A stretch of DNA of 32,349 nucleotides. Origin: Nocardioides albidus. GTDB taxonomy: Bacteria; Actinomycetota; Actinomycetes; Propionibacteriales; Nocardioidaceae. The notes below the pieces were generated by a model. The model worked only from the letters and a program-made list of their open reading frames with translations. It did no database searches and was not told the origin of the DNA. Position numbers and translations under genes: made by a program. Shown here piece by piece: positions 8,184 to 17,130 of this stretch (position 1 is the stretch's first letter; every line of letters starts with the position of its first letter). The stretch is taken from NCBI RefSeq assembly GCF_006335005.1, contig NZ_VDMP01000016.1:124021-156369 (forward strand), written 5' to 3'.

Positions 8184-9680
8184 TCAGCCGCAGACCGGGG
8201 CTTCCGGCAGCGGCGCGGGGACGCCGACGCCCGGCATGCCCAGACCCACGCCCTTCGGCGCGACTCCCCCTGTCGAGACCCGGCGCTCCCACGCGTCGCC
8301 GGAGCGGGTACGACGCAGCGCGCGGACCGGACCGTCGGCGACGAGGTGGTGCGGCGCGGCGTAGGTGACCTGGACGGTGACCATGTCCCCGGGCCTCGGC
8401 GCGCCGTCCACAGCCGCGAAGTCGGCCTCGAAGTGGACCAGCCGGTTGTCGGGCGCGCGACCGGAGAGGCGGTGGGTGGCGGCGTCCTTGCGGCCCTCGC
8501 CCTCGGCGACCATCAGCTCGAGCTCGCGACCGACGAGCCGCTTGTTCTCCTCCCAGGTGATCTCGTTGACCAGCTCGACGAGGCGGTTGTAGCGGTCGGT
8601 CACCGTCGCCTGGTCCACCTGGTCGGGCAGGGTCGCGGCCGGCGTACCGGGGCGCTTGGAGTACTGGAAGGTGAACGCACCGGCGAACCGGGCCTCCCGG
8701 ACGACCTTGAGGGTCTCCTGGAAGTCCTCCTCGGTCTCGCCGGGGAAGCCGACGATGATGTCGGTGGTGATCGCGGCGTCGGGCAGCGCGGCGCGGACCC
8801 GCTCGATGATCCCGAGGAACCTCTCCTGGCGGTAGGAGCGACGCATGTCCTTGAGGACCTTCGAGGAGCCCGACTGCAGCGGCATGTGCAGGCTCGGCAT
8901 CACGTTGGGCGTCTCGGCCATCGCCTCGATGACGTCGTCGGTGAACTCGGCCGGGTGCGGGCTGGTGAACCGCACCCGCTCCAGGCCCTCGATGTCGCCG
9001 CACGCCCGCAGCAGCTTGGAGAAGGCCTGCCGGTCGCCGAACTCCACGCCGTAGGCGTTGACGTTCTGGCCGAGCAGCGTGATCTCGGAGACGCCCTCGG
9101 CGACCAGCGCCTCGATCTCGGCGAGGATCTCGCCGGGACGGCGGTCCTTCTCCTTGCCCCGCAGGCTCGGCACGATGCAGAACGTGCAGGTGTTGTTGCA
9201 CCCGACGCTCACCGACACCCACGCGGCGTACGCCGACTCGCGCTTGGTCGGCAGGGTCGAGGGGAAGACGTCGAGCGACTCGAGGATCTCGACCTGCGCA
9301 TCCTGCTGGACGCGCGCGCGGTCGAGCAGTGCCGGCAGGGAGCCGATGTTGTGGGTGCCGAAGACGACGTCGACCCACGGCGCCCTCTTCACGACGGTGT
9401 CACGGTCCTTCTGCGCCATGCAGCCACCGACCGCGATCTGCATGCCGGGCCGCCTCGCCTTCACCGGCGCCAGGTGGCCGAGGTTGCCGTAGAGCCGGTT
9501 GTCGGCGTTCTCGCGCACCGCGCAGGTGTTGAACACGACGACGTCCGCCTGCTCCCCCTCAGGTGCGGCGAGATAGCCGGCGTCCTCGAGGAGGCCCGAG
9601 AGGCGCTCGGAGTCGTGCACGTTCATCTGGCACCCGTAGGTGCGGACCTCGTAGGTGCGGGCGGCGGCGTCTGGCTTCAT
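8184..9680 (-). CDS. miaB: tRNA-2-methylthio-N6-dimethylallyladenosine synthase MiaB
   Basis: A 498-residue radical-SAM methylthiotransferase that adds a methylthio group at C2 of i6A37. The N-terminal UPF0004 domain has cluster cysteines C17 (TYGCQMN), C53 (NTCAVRENA) and C87 (GGCMAQ). The radical-SAM cluster is C161, C165, C168 (CNNTCTFC). A TRAM domain for tRNA binding follows at about residues 380-445. A Gly/Pro-rich tail of about 40 residues extends past the TRAM domain. The ATG at 9680 lacks a ribosome-binding site, but TAGCCT (9690-9695, minus strand) ends 9 nt before it, consistent with a very short leader. It works directly after MiaA, encoded downstream on the same strand. Confidence 0.97.
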   Translation of the reverse strand: MKPDAAARTYEVRTYGCQMNVHDSERLSGLLEDAGYLAAPEGEQADVVVFNTCAVRENADNRLYGNLGHLAPVKARRPGMQIAVGGCMAQKDRDTVVKRAPWVDVVFGTHNIGSLPALLDRARVQQDAQVEILESLDVFPSTLPTKRESAYAAWVSVSVGCNNTCTFCIVPSLRGKEKDRRPGEILAEIEALVAEGVSEITLLGQNVNAYGVEFGDRQAFSKLLRACGDIEGLERVRFTSPHPAEFTDDVIEAMAETPNVMPSLHMPLQSGSSKVLKDMRRSYRQERFLGIIERVRAALPDAAITTDIIVGFPGETEEDFQETLKVVREARFAGAFTFQYSKRPGTPAATLPDQVDQATVTDRYNRLVELVNEITWEENKRLVGRELELMVAEGEGRKDAATHRLSGRAPDNRLVHFEADFAAVDGAPRPGDMVTVQVTYAAPHHLVADGPVRALRRTRSGDAWERRVSTGGVAPKGVGLGMPGVGVPAPLPEAPVCG

Positions 9681-9689
9681 CAGAGGGAA

Positions 9690-9695
9690 AGGCTA
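9690..9695 (-). promoter_or_regulatory. -10-like element for miaB
   Basis: TAGCCT on the minus strand ends 9 nt before the miaB ATG. It fits TANNNT and predicts a leader of only a few nucleotides. No -35 match was found. Confidence 0.45.
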
Positions 9696-9775
9696 CGTCC
9701 GGCGAACGCCGGTGGGCGAATCACGCGAACGGCGCCGGAGGCGGGATCGAGAGGATCGCCGGGAGCGACTCGTCG

Positions 9776-9845
9776 TGACGTCAGACGCGCAGATGTTGTC
9801 GCTCCAAGCGAAGTCCCGTTGCTGTGGTGCACGTCACAATGACGT
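9776..9845. promoter_or_regulatory. Two TGACGT/ACGTCA palindromes upstream of the desaturase operon
   Basis: In the 196-bp gap between miaB and the reductase gene, TGACGTCA (9776-9783) is an 8-bp perfect palindrome. ACGTCA-CAA-TGACGT (9831-9845) has perfect 6-bp arms with a 3-nt centre. Both are built from the same half-site, about 55-60 bp apart, and the second lies 29 nt before the proposed translation start. This is a candidate operator pair for a dimeric regulator; no adjacent TetR gene is present. Confidence 0.45.
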
Positions 9846-9876
9846 CCGATCGTTGTCGCGAGAGGAGAAGAAATTG

Positions 9877-11019
9877 GTGGAGATCGCCGCCCGCCCGCAG
9901 GTCTCCGCCCTGCGCCGCGTGGTGTCGCGCGTCGGCCGGACCCTGACCACGCCGCTGCTGCCGGACGACTACTTCGAGATGCTCAGCAGCCGGTGGGCGA
10001 CCCGGGAGCTGCGCGCGGAGGTGATCGCGGTCCGCCGCGAGACCCCCGACACGACCACGATCGTGCTGCGGCCGGCGGCGGCCTGGCCGGGCCACGCGGC
10101 CGGGCAGTACCTGCGCCTCGGGGTGCACATCGACGGGATCCGGCACTGGCGGGCGTACACGATCACCTCCGACGACGCCCACCCCGACGGCCTCCTGTCG
10201 GTGACCGTCAAGCGGGTCGACGGCGGCCGCGTCTCGCCCTGGATCGCGACCAGCTGCCGGCCCGGCGACACGGTCTACCTCGGCGAGGCCGAGGGCACGT
10301 TCGTCGTGCCCGACCCCGCACCTGAGCGGATCCTGATGCTGACGGCCGGGAGCGGGATCACGCCGATCTGGAGCCTGCTGCGCTCCCTGAGCCGGGCGGA
10401 CGGCGTGCGCGACGTCGTCCACGTCCACTGCTGCCGCGACGAGGAGGACTTCATCTTCGCCGCGGACCTGCTGGCCGCCGGCGAGCACCACGACGGATAC
10501 CGGCTCCTCCCGCACTACCGAAGCGAGCGGGAGCGGTTGACCCCCGCCGACCTCGACGGCCTGGTGCCCGACTGGGCCGAGCGCACCACCTTCCTGTCCG
10601 GGCCGAGCGCGATGATCGACGCCTTCGCCGCGCATTGGACGGAGTACGGCGACCGGAGCCTGCTGCACCTCGAGCGCTTCCAGCCGGTGATCGGCGGCGA
10701 CGCCACGACGACACCGGGCAGCGGCGGCACCATCCGGTTCCGGATGACCGAGTTCGAGGCCGAGAGCGACGGACGCACCTCGATCCTCGAGGCCGGCGAG
10801 GCGACCGGCCACGCACTCCCCCACGGCTGCCGGATGGGGGTGTGCCACACCTGCAAGTGCACTCTCGTCTCGGGCCGGGTCCGCGACCTGCGCACCGGCG
10901 AGGTGCTCGGCGATCCCGGCGAGCTGATCCGCACCTGTGTGACCGCACCCGAAGGGCCGGTCGAACTCGACGAGGGCCACGTCGTCATGCGTGGCACGAA
11001 CGCAAGGAGCATCCGATGA
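9877..11019 (+). CDS. Flavin reductase with plant-type 2Fe-2S ferredoxin domain
   Basis: A 380-residue electron-transfer protein. The N-terminal FAD domain has RAYTITS (92-98), the NAD(P)H domain has AGSGITP (157-163), and the C-terminal 2Fe-2S ferredoxin domain has cluster cysteines C318, C323, C326 and C354. This matches Rv3230c, the partner of stearoyl-CoA desaturase DesA3 in M. tuberculosis, and the next gene is a desaturase overlapping by 4 bp (ATGA). It very likely passes electrons from NAD(P)H to the di-iron desaturase. GGAG (9864-9867) serves either TTG at 9874 (6-nt spacing) or GTG at 9877 (9-nt spacing); I list the GTG. The frame is open further upstream but without a better start. 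Confidence 0.92.
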   Translation: MEIAARPQVSALRRVVSRVGRTLTTPLLPDDYFEMLSSRWATRELRAEVIAVRRETPDTTTIVLRPAAAWPGHAAGQYLRLGVHIDGIRHWRAYTITSDDAHPDGLLSVTVKRVDGGRVSPWIATSCRPGDTVYLGEAEGTFVVPDPAPERILMLTAGSGITPIWSLLRSLSRADGVRDVVHVHCCRDEEDFIFAADLLAAGEHHDGYRLLPHYRSERERLTPADLDGLVPDWAERTTFLSGPSAMIDAFAAHWTEYGDRSLLHLERFQPVIGGDATTTPGSGGTIRFRMTEFEAESDGRTSILEAGEATGHALPHGCRMGVCHTCKCTLVSGRVRDLRTGEVLGDPGELIRTCVTAPEGPVELDEGHVVMRGTNARSIR

Positions 11020-12221
11020 GCCCCCGACCCGTGTCGACCGACAAGCAGGGCACGACCGCCGACCCCAACCATCCGCTGCACAAGCTGACCCCGGAGCAGC
11101 TGGAGGAGCTCGGCCGCGAGTTCCAGGCGATCCACGACGAGGTGTACGCGGACCTCGGCGAGCGGGACGCGGAGTACATCCGCGGCCTGATCCGCTTCCA
11201 CCGCCGGCTGGCCGCGGTCTCGCGGATCGCGCTGCTCGGCTCCGGCTCGACGATCGGCCTGGTCGCCGGCACGGCGGGCCTGTCGGTCGCCAAGATCCTG
11301 GAGAACATGGAGATCGGGCACAACGTGCTGCACGGTCAGTGGGACTGGATGAACGACCCCAAGATCCACTCCTCGACCTGGGAGTGGGACAGCGCGTCGC
11401 CGTCGAGCTCGTGGAAGCACTCGCACAACTACGTGCACCACACCTACACGAACGTGATCGGCAAGGACAAGGACGTCGGCTACGAGATCATGCGGGTCGA
11501 CGAGCGCCAGCCGTGGAAGCCGGCGTACCTCGGCCAGCCGATCTACAACCTGCTCCTCGCCGCCCTCTTCGAGTGGGGCGTCGCCTTCCACGACCTCGAC
11601 CTGGAGGCGATGCGCAACGGCGAGAAGCCGATGACGCAGGTGAAGGAGGAGCTGCGCGGGATCGTCCGGAAGGCGATGCGCCAAGTGGTCAAGGACTACA
11701 TCGCCTTCCCCCTGCTCAGCGGGAGGAACTGGAGGCGCACGCTGGCCGCGAACGCGACCGCCAACGTGGTCCGCAACGTGTGGGCGTACGCGATCATCTT
11801 CTGCGGCCACTTCCCCGACCAGGCCTACACCTTCACCGAGGAGGAGGCCGCGGACGAGTCGATGGGCGCGTGGTACGTGCGACAGCTGATCGGCGCGGCC
11901 AACATCGAGGGCGGCGACACCTTCCACCTGATGAGCGGCAACCTCAGCTTCCAGGTCGAGCATCATCTCTTCCCCGACATGCCGAGCTCGCGCTACAAGG
12001 AGATCGCGCCGCGCGTGAAGGACATCTGCGACCGCTACGAACTGCCGTACAACACCGGGCCGTTCCTCAAGCAGTTCGGCTCGGTGCAGCGCTCGCTGCT
12101 GCGCCTGGCGTTCCCCGGCGGGTTCCAGAAGCGCAAGCCGGGACCGTACGTCGCGCCGGAGCCGCCGGCGTCGGCGACCGAGACCAACCCGCTTCGCCGC
12201 GCCTTCCCGCAGGTGGTCTGA
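11016..12221 (+). CDS. Membrane fatty acid (acyl-CoA) desaturase, DesA3-like
   Basis: A 401-residue membrane di-iron desaturase. The three histidine boxes are HNVLH (102-106), HSHNYVHH (135-142) and QVEHH (313-317). Hydrophobic stretches at about 70-95, 175-195 and 245-265 fit a membrane-embedded fold. It should introduce a double bond into a long-chain acyl group, using electrons from the reductase encoded directly upstream (4-bp overlap). AAGGAG lies 6 nt before the ATG at 11016. Regiospecificity (delta-9 as in DesA3) is an inference from the partner gene and not proven by the sequence. Confidence 0.93.
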   Translation: MSPRPVSTDKQGTTADPNHPLHKLTPEQLEELGREFQAIHDEVYADLGERDAEYIRGLIRFHRRLAAVSRIALLGSGSTIGLVAGTAGLSVAKILENMEIGHNVLHGQWDWMNDPKIHSSTWEWDSASPSSSWKHSHNYVHHTYTNVIGKDKDVGYEIMRVDERQPWKPAYLGQPIYNLLLAALFEWGVAFHDLDLEAMRNGEKPMTQVKEELRGIVRKAMRQVVKDYIAFPLLSGRNWRRTLAANATANVVRNVWAYAIIFCGHFPDQAYTFTEEEAADESMGAWYVRQLIGAANIEGGDTFHLMSGNLSFQVEHHLFPDMPSSRYKEIAPRVKDICDRYELPYNTGPFLKQFGSVQRSLLRLAFPGGFQKRKPGPYVAPEPPASATETNPLRRAFPQVV

Positions 12222-12264
12222 CCGGATCGGTCGACGGCGGCCCGCAGCCTGGCAGAGTGCGCTC

Positions 12265-13293
12265 ATGCGCGAACTGGTGCGAGCGACGTCCTTGACCGGA
12301 TATCGCGAGCTGACCCGCTCCCTCGGCGGCGATCCCGACGCGTTGCTGCGGCGCTTCGGGATCGACCCGGAGGTGGCTGGCGACATCGACGCCTTCGTCG
12401 ACTTCCGGGCGCTGGTCGCGCTGCACGAGGCGACGGCCGCGGAGGTGGCGACGCCCGACTTCTGCCTGCGCCTCTCCGAGTACCAGGGCCTGGAGATCCT
12501 CGGCCCGGTCGCCATGATCGCCCGCCACTCCCGGTCGGTCGGCGAGGCCCTCGACGGGATCGCCCGCTTCCTGCACATCTACTCCCCCGCGATGACGATC
12601 ACCTCGGTCGTGGAGGGGGAGCGGGCCGAGTTCCGTTTCGACGTCGTGGACCGGGTCCGCGCCGACCTGCCCGGGCTGGGCCAGATCGGCGAGGCCGGGC
12701 TCGGTGCGACGCTGCAGATCGCGCGGCTCCTGATCGGTCCGGACTTCTCGCCCGACACGGTGTTCTTCCGGCACCGTCCGGCGGCGCCACTCGCCCGCTA
12801 CCAGCAGCATTTCGGCTGTCCGGTCGAGGTCGAGGCGCCGTACTGGGGCGCGGCGTTCCCCGCCGAGGTGCTCGACCGGCCGGTGGCGGGCGCGGATCCG
12901 CAGGTGCAGACGCTGGTCCGGGCGTACCTCCAGACGCTGAGCCACGACAGCGACCGGCGGCTGGCCGGCGAGGTCCGCTCGACCATCAAGAGCCTGCTGC
13001 CGACCGGGCACTTCGACATCGGCTCGGTGGCCGGACAGCTCTCGCTGCACCCGCGCACCCTGCAGCGCCGCCTCGCCGGCGAGGGCGCCCGGTTCGAGGT
13101 CCTGCTCGACGACGTACGACGCGAGCTGGCCGCGCATCACCTGGACGCGAGCGACATGCCGCTCTACCAGTTGGCCCGGATCCTCGGCTACGCCAACCAG
13201 GGCAGCCTGACCCGCGCCAGCCTGCGCTGGTTCGGCCGGCCGCCGGGCCAGGTGCGCCGGGAGTCCAGGAGCCGATTGGAACAGCTCGTCTAG
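12265..13293 (+). CDS. AraC-family regulator with arabinose_bd-like (VirS/OruR type) N-domain
   Basis: A 342-residue regulator. The N-terminal two-thirds (about 10-200) resembles the ligand-binding domain of the VirS/OruR/ArgR branch of AraC proteins. The C-terminal double helix-turn-helix (about 240-335) contains VAGQLSLHPRTLQRRL and LARILGYANQGSLTRASLRWFG. VirS-type proteins regulate lipid or envelope genes in mycobacteria. Its place 43 nt downstream of the desaturase, on the same strand, suggests control of the reductase/desaturase operon. There is no Shine-Dalgarno site; CAGAGT (12253-12258) is placed 6 nt before the ATG, a spacing shared with several leaderless candidates here. Confidence 0.9.
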   Translation: MRELVRATSLTGYRELTRSLGGDPDALLRRFGIDPEVAGDIDAFVDFRALVALHEATAAEVATPDFCLRLSEYQGLEILGPVAMIARHSRSVGEALDGIARFLHIYSPAMTITSVVEGERAEFRFDVVDRVRADLPGLGQIGEAGLGATLQIARLLIGPDFSPDTVFFRHRPAAPLARYQQHFGCPVEVEAPYWGAAFPAEVLDRPVAGADPQVQTLVRAYLQTLSHDSDRRLAGEVRSTIKSLLPTGHFDIGSVAGQLSLHPRTLQRRLAGEGARFEVLLDDVRRELAAHHLDASDMPLYQLARILGYANQGSLTRASLRWFGRPPGQVRRESRSRLEQLV

Positions 13294-13310
13294 ATGAGCT
13301 CGTCTATGGT
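13283..13310 (+). promoter_or_regulatory. Leaderless promoter with palindrome/direct repeat before the 131-aa gene
   Basis: TATGGT (13305-13310) is a good -10 and ends 6 nt before the ATG at 13317. An 18-bp near-palindrome (13283-13300) centred on TCTAGA, and a 10-bp direct repeat AGCTCGTCTA at 13283-13292 and 13297-13306, cover the region just upstream and overlap the AraC stop codon. This arrangement suits a repressor site. Confidence 0.5.
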
Positions 13311-13316
13311 CGAGCC

Positions 13317-13712
13317 ATGCCTGAGACAGCTTCCCCCGGCTTCGTCGCGCGCAACAACGAGGTCATCGGCAGCATCCTGAGCATCGTCGCGCTACTCGTC
13401 TCGATCGGCCTGGGCGCCGGGCTCATGTTCGGCACCGGCACCCGCGGGGTGTCCGCGATCCTGACCGTGCTGACCGTCGCCGGCGGCGCCTTCACCCTGT
13501 TGCTGCTCGGCATCGGCGCGACGCTGCGAGCCACGACGCCCGCGGCCCAGTGGGAGCGGGAGGAGACGGCCTGGCGCGCGGAGCGCGGACTGGACCCCCT
13601 GACCGCGGAGGAGGACACGGCGTCGGTGAGGGGGCAGCGCCGGGCCGCCCTGTTCGCCGTCCTGGCGCTCCTCGTCGGACTCGGACTGAGCGTCGTACCC
13701 GACATCCTCTAG
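13317..13712 (+). CDS. Small membrane protein of unknown function
   Basis: A 131-residue protein with three predicted membrane helices: residues about 18-38 (ILSIVALLVSIGLGAGLMF), about 44-67, and about 109-128. A charged loop with EREETAWRAERG lies between helices two and three. I do not recognise a named family. The start is set by the leaderless promoter 6 nt upstream. The gene has its own promoter and is followed after 90 nt by the glutamate transporter operon. Confidence 0.75.
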   Translation: MPETASPGFVARNNEVIGSILSIVALLVSIGLGAGLMFGTGTRGVSAILTVLTVAGGAFTLLLLGIGATLRATTPAAQWEREETAWRAERGLDPLTAEEDTASVRGQRRAALFAVLALLVGLGLSVVPDIL

Positions 13713-13788
13713 TCACCTCTGGCCACGTTCTCGAATCACAACTTGGTCTCGGCGGACTGTCGCTCTAGCCCGGGAGGGCTACACCGAC

Positions 13789-13802
13789 TAGCGTCCACGA
13801 AT
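13789..13802 (+). promoter_or_regulatory. -10-like element for the glutamate importer operon
   Basis: TAGCGT (13789-13794) ends 8 nt before the ATG at 13803, in the leaderless geometry. The purine-rich GGGAGGG at 13772-13778 is too far from the ATG to act as a ribosome-binding site, and no start codon is placed to use it. Confidence 0.4.
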
Positions 13803-14588
13803 ATGACCGTGACCGATGAAGCTCCGGTTGGCGGCGGGACGCCGCGTTCGGGAGAGGCGCTCGTCGAGCTGGCCGACGTGCAGAAGTGGTACGGCCAGCT
13901 GCACGTTCTCCAGGACATCAACCTGACCGTGAGCCGCGGCGAGGTCGTCGTCGTGATCGGCCCCTCCGGCTCGGGAAAGTCCACGCTGTGCCGCACGATC
14001 AACCGGCTGGAGCCGGTCGACTCGGGACGGATCCTGGTGGACGGATCGCCGCTGCCCCAGGAGGGCAAGGCCCTCGCCCGGCACCGTGCCGACGTCGGCA
14101 TGGTCTTCCAGAGCTTCAACCTCTTCGCCCACAAGACGATCCTCGAGAACGTCACGCTGGGCCCGATCAAGGTGCGCAAGCAGTCGAAGGCCGAGGCGGA
14201 GACGCGGGCCCGTGAGCTGCTCGAGCGGGTCGGCGTCGCACACCAGGCGGACAAGTACCCCGCCCAGCTCTCCGGTGGTCAGCAGCAGCGCGTGGCGATC
14301 GCCCGCGCGCTGGCGATGGAGCCGAAGGTGATGCTCTTCGACGAGCCCACCTCCGCCCTCGACCCGGAGATGATCAAGGAGGTCCTCGACGTCATGGTCG
14401 ATCTCGCCGAGCGCGGGATGACGATGATCGTGGTGACCCACGAGATGGGCTTCGCCCGGACCGCGGCCAACCGCGTGGTCTTCATGGCCGACGGCCGGAT
14501 CCTCGAGACGGCCGACCCCGAGACCTTCTTCAGCAACCCGGAGAGCGACCGGGCCAAGGACTTCCTCGGCAAGATCCTCAAACACTAG
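13803..14588 (+). CDS. gluA: Glutamate/polar amino acid ABC transporter ATP-binding protein
   Basis: A 261-residue ABC ATPase of the polar amino acid uptake family. Walker A is GPSGSGKST (53-61), the signature LSGGQQQ starts at 156, and Walker B/catalytic Glu is [11 protein letters not shown] (E181). The H-loop is VTHEMGFA. It energises the two permeases encoded downstream. Gene order ATPase, binding protein, permease, permease is that of gluABCD in Corynebacterium; glutamate as substrate is inferred from this match. About 20 residues precede the ABC domain. The binding-protein gene follows after 12 nt. Confidence 0.94.
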   Translation: MTVTDEAPVGGGTPRSGEALVELADVQKWYGQLHVLQDINLTVSRGEVVVVIGPSGSGKSTLCRTINRLEPVDSGRILVDGSPLPQEGKALARHRADVGMVFQSFNLFAHKTILENVTLGPIKVRKQSKAEAETRARELLERVGVAHQADKYPAQLSGGQQQRVAIARALAMEPKVMLFDEPTSALDPEMIKEVLDVMVDLAERGMTMIVVTHEMGFARTAANRVVFMADGRILETADPETFFSNPESDRAKDFLGKILKH

Positions 14589-14600
14589 AAGGAGACACGC

Positions 14601-15485
14601 ATGCGACTGACCAGACTGAAGGTTGCCGCGGCAGCCGTCCTCGTCGCCTCGACGCTCGCCGCATGTGGCGATGCCGGCAGCGACGACGACAAGGGCATCG
14701 ACGTCGACGTCCAGGAGGACGCGGCTGCCGAGTTCGACGAGGGCACCCGGATGCGGGAGCTCGCCGACGGCGGCACCATCAAGATCGGCGTCAAGTACGA
14801 CCAGCCCGGCATCGGCTTCAAGGGCGCCACCGACGACCAGCCGGTCGGCTTCGACCCGGAGATCGGCAAGATCCTCGCCGCCGACCTGGGCATCGCCCCG
14901 GAGGACATCACCTGGGTCGAGACGATCTCCGCCAACCGCGAGGCCTTCCTGCAGAAGGGCGAGGTCGACCTGGTCATCGCGTCGTACTCGATCACCGACG
15001 AGCGCCGCCAGGTGGTCGGCCAGGCCGGCCCCTACTACGTCACGGGCCAGCAGCTGCTGGTGAAGTCCGACAGCAAGATCGAGACCATCGAGGACGTCAA
15101 GGGCACCGAGGTGTGCTCGGTCACCGGTTCGACCTCGCTGTCGAACATCGAGGCCGAGGGCGCGACGCCGCGCGGCTTCGACACCTACTCCGAGTGCGTG
15201 GAGCAGGTCCTCAACGGCACGGTCGACGCGATGACGACCGACGGCGCGATCCTGCTGGGCTACGCCGCGGAGCACCCCGACGAGCTGAAGGTCGTCGTCG
15301 ACCCGTTCTCCACGGAGCGGTACGGCGTCGGCTACTCGATCGACCACCCGGAGATGTGCGAGTGGATCACCGAGACCATCGAGGAGGCGCAGGAGGACGG
15401 CGACTGGGCCAAGGCCTTCGAGCTCACCCTGGGCAAGTCCGGGGTCGACACCCCGGAGCCGCCGGAGATGGACGCCTGCTCCTGA
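14601..15485 (+). CDS. gluB: Glutamate-binding lipoprotein of ABC importer
   Basis: A 294-residue extracytoplasmic solute-binding protein (family 3). A lipoprotein signal ends in the lipobox LAAC with Cys22 as the lipidated residue, followed by a short acidic linker. The binding domain begins near GGTIKIGVKYDQPG, with FDPEIGKILA and the DLVIASYSITDERR segment typical of family 3. A cysteine pair (EVCSV, YSECVEQ) may form a disulfide, and a further pair lies near the C-terminus. AAGGAG lies 6 nt before the ATG. It captures substrate outside the membrane and delivers it to GluCD. Confidence 0.93.
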   Translation: MRLTRLKVAAAAVLVASTLAACGDAGSDDDKGIDVDVQEDAAAEFDEGTRMRELADGGTIKIGVKYDQPGIGFKGATDDQPVGFDPEIGKILAADLGIAPEDITWVETISANREAFLQKGEVDLVIASYSITDERRQVVGQAGPYYVTGQQLLVKSDSKIETIEDVKGTEVCSVTGSTSLSNIEAEGATPRGFDTYSECVEQVLNGTVDAMTTDGAILLGYAAEHPDELKVVVDPFSTERYGVGYSIDHPEMCEWITETIEEAQEDGDWAKAFELTLGKSGVDTPEPPEMDACS

Positions 15486-15498
15486 CCGCGCGTTGAGT

Positions 15499-15532
15499 CG
15501 CGGGCCCGGCCGCCGCAGGCGCCGGGCCCGCG
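15499..15532 (+). terminator. 12-bp perfect hairpin between gluB and gluC
   Basis: CGCGGGCCCGGC (15499-15510) and GCCGGGCCCGCG (15521-15532) pair perfectly around a 10-nt loop, 13 nt after the gluB stop. Placed inside an operon, it could partially terminate transcription or protect the gluB end from exonucleases, giving excess binding protein over permease. The rest of the 116-bp gap is low-complexity, with repeated ACCGAG words. Confidence 0.7.
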
Positions 15533-15601
15533 TCGCGACGAGACGGACCCCGAGAGCAACCCCGACACCGAGACCGAGACCGCGAACGAGAGGAGTGCCG
15601 C

Positions 15602-16255
15602 GTGGAGAACGTGCTCGCGAACTTCGACCTGGTCCTGAAGGCGTTCTGGCTGACCATCCAGCTGGCGCTGCTGTCCGGGCTCGTCGCCCTGGTGCTCGGG
15701 ACCCTTCTGGCCGCGATGCGCGTCGGCCCGATCTCCGTGCTGCGCGGCGTCGCGGCGACGTACGTCACCCTGGTGCGCAACACGCCGCTGCTGGTGATGT
15801 GCATCTTCGTGTTCGTCGCCGCCCCCAACCTCGGGCTGTTCGTCGGGATGCCGTTCCTGCTCAAGGGGACGATCGCGGTGGGTCTCTACACCGCGCCCTT
15901 CATCGCGGAGGCGATCCGCTCCGGCGTCAACGCCGTGCACCTCGGCCAGGCGGAGGCGGCGCGCGCGATCGGAATGACGTTCGGGCAGAACATGCGCTAC
16001 GTCGTGCTCCCCCAGGCGTTCCGGGCCTCGGTCCCGCCGCTGGCGAGCACGCTGATCGCGATGACCAAGAACACCTCGGTGGTCGCCGTCTTCGGTCTGA
16101 TGGAGGCCACCGCCCGGATGCGCGACTTCGTCAACAAGAACTCCGACGACACGATGCTGATCTTCCTGGTCTTCGCGATCGGCTACGTCATCCTCGTCGA
16201 GCTCATCTCGTTCGCGGCCTACGGCCTCGAGCGGCGCTGGAAGGCGGCCCGCTGA
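15602..16255 (+). CDS. gluC: Glutamate ABC transporter permease
   Basis: A 217-residue HisM-type permease with about five membrane helices. The conserved EAA loop that contacts the ATPase is visible (EAARAIGMTF then VVLPQAFRASVPPL, near residues 119-145). AGGAG lies 6 nt before the GTG start. The stop overlaps the next start (TGATG), so GluC and GluD are translated together and likely form the membrane heterodimer. Confidence 0.93.
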   Translation: MENVLANFDLVLKAFWLTIQLALLSGLVALVLGTLLAAMRVGPISVLRGVAATYVTLVRNTPLLVMCIFVFVAAPNLGLFVGMPFLLKGTIAVGLYTAPFIAEAIRSGVNAVHLGQAEAARAIGMTFGQNMRYVVLPQAFRASVPPLASTLIAMTKNTSVVAVFGLMEATARMRDFVNKNSDDTMLIFLVFAIGYVILVELISFAAYGLERRWKAAR

Positions 16256-17112
16256 TGGCAGGATCGGTCCTCTACGACGCGCCCGGCCCCAGGACGATCG
16301 CGCGCCACCGCCTCTACACGATCCTCACCGCCGTCGGCGTCGTCGCCGCCGTGGTCGGGATCCTGCTCTTCCTGCAATCGGAGGGCGAGCTCGCCTACAG
16401 CAAGTGGGAGCAGTTCGTCACCCCGAAGTACGTCGAGGTGATCCTCGTCGACGGCCTGCTCAAGACCCTGCAGATGGCGTTCACGTCGGTCATCTTCGCG
16501 GTGGTCTTCGGCGTCGTCTTCGGCGTGGGCAAGCTCTCGGACCACGCGGCGGTGCGCTGGCTGTGCACGCTGGTCGTCGAGTTCTTCCGTGCCGTCCCGG
16601 TGCTGCTGCTGATGGTCTTCATCTTCTTCACCTGGGGCGTCGGCGACGGCTTCGGCCCCTACTGGTCGGTGGTCTTCGCACTGACCCTCTACAACGGGTC
16701 CGTGCTGGCGGAGGTCTTCCGCGCCGGTGTCCTCGCGGTGCCGAAGGGCCAGGGCGAGGCGGCGTACGCGATCGGCATGCGCAAGACCCAGGTGATGAAT
16801 CTCGTGCTGCTCCCGCAGGCGGTGAAGATCATGCTGCCGGCGATCATCAGCCAGTGCGTCGTCGCGCTGAAGGACACCAGCCTCGGCATGTACATCGTCG
16901 CGCCCGGCCTGACCTACGTCGGCAAGCTGATGTGGACCGAGTTCTCCGGGACCCATCTGCAGACCGCCATCGTGCTGGCGCTCCTCTACGTCTCGGTGAA
17001 CCTGATCCTCACCTACATCGCGACCCTGATCCAGAAGCGGTTCGTCGGCGAGCACAAGCCGCTGGAGGTCGGGATGACCACGCTCACCGCCGAGGCGAGC
17101 ACGACCCCCTGA
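16255..17112 (+). CDS. gluD: Glutamate ABC transporter permease
   Basis: A 285-residue permease. The N-terminal cytoplasmic extension of about 20 residues precedes a first helix (ILTAVGVVAAVVGILLFL). A periplasmic segment and the transport domain follow, with EAA loop GEAAYAIGMRKTQ and LPQAVKIMLPAI. It is longer than GluC, as usual for the second permease of this importer type. Its ATG shares one base with the gluC stop. The operon ends 18 bp before the converging DUF4442 gene, and no hairpin was seen there. Confidence 0.93.
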   Translation: MAGSVLYDAPGPRTIARHRLYTILTAVGVVAAVVGILLFLQSEGELAYSKWEQFVTPKYVEVILVDGLLKTLQMAFTSVIFAVVFGVVFGVGKLSDHAAVRWLCTLVVEFFRAVPVLLLMVFIFFTWGVGDGFGPYWSVVFALTLYNGSVLAEVFRAGVLAVPKGQGEAAYAIGMRKTQVMNLVLLPQAVKIMLPAIISQCVVALKDTSLGMYIVAPGLTYVGKLMWTEFSGTHLQTAIVLALLYVSVNLILTYIATLIQKRFVGEHKPLEVGMTTLTAEASTTP

Positions 17113-17130
17113 CCCGACTCACCCTCTTGC

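Noticed and set aside
9655..9876. Longer N-terminus of the reductase
   Set aside because: The extra 70 or so residues are Arg-rich and cover the miaB start and the palindromic region. GGAG fits the TTG/GTG at 9874/9877.
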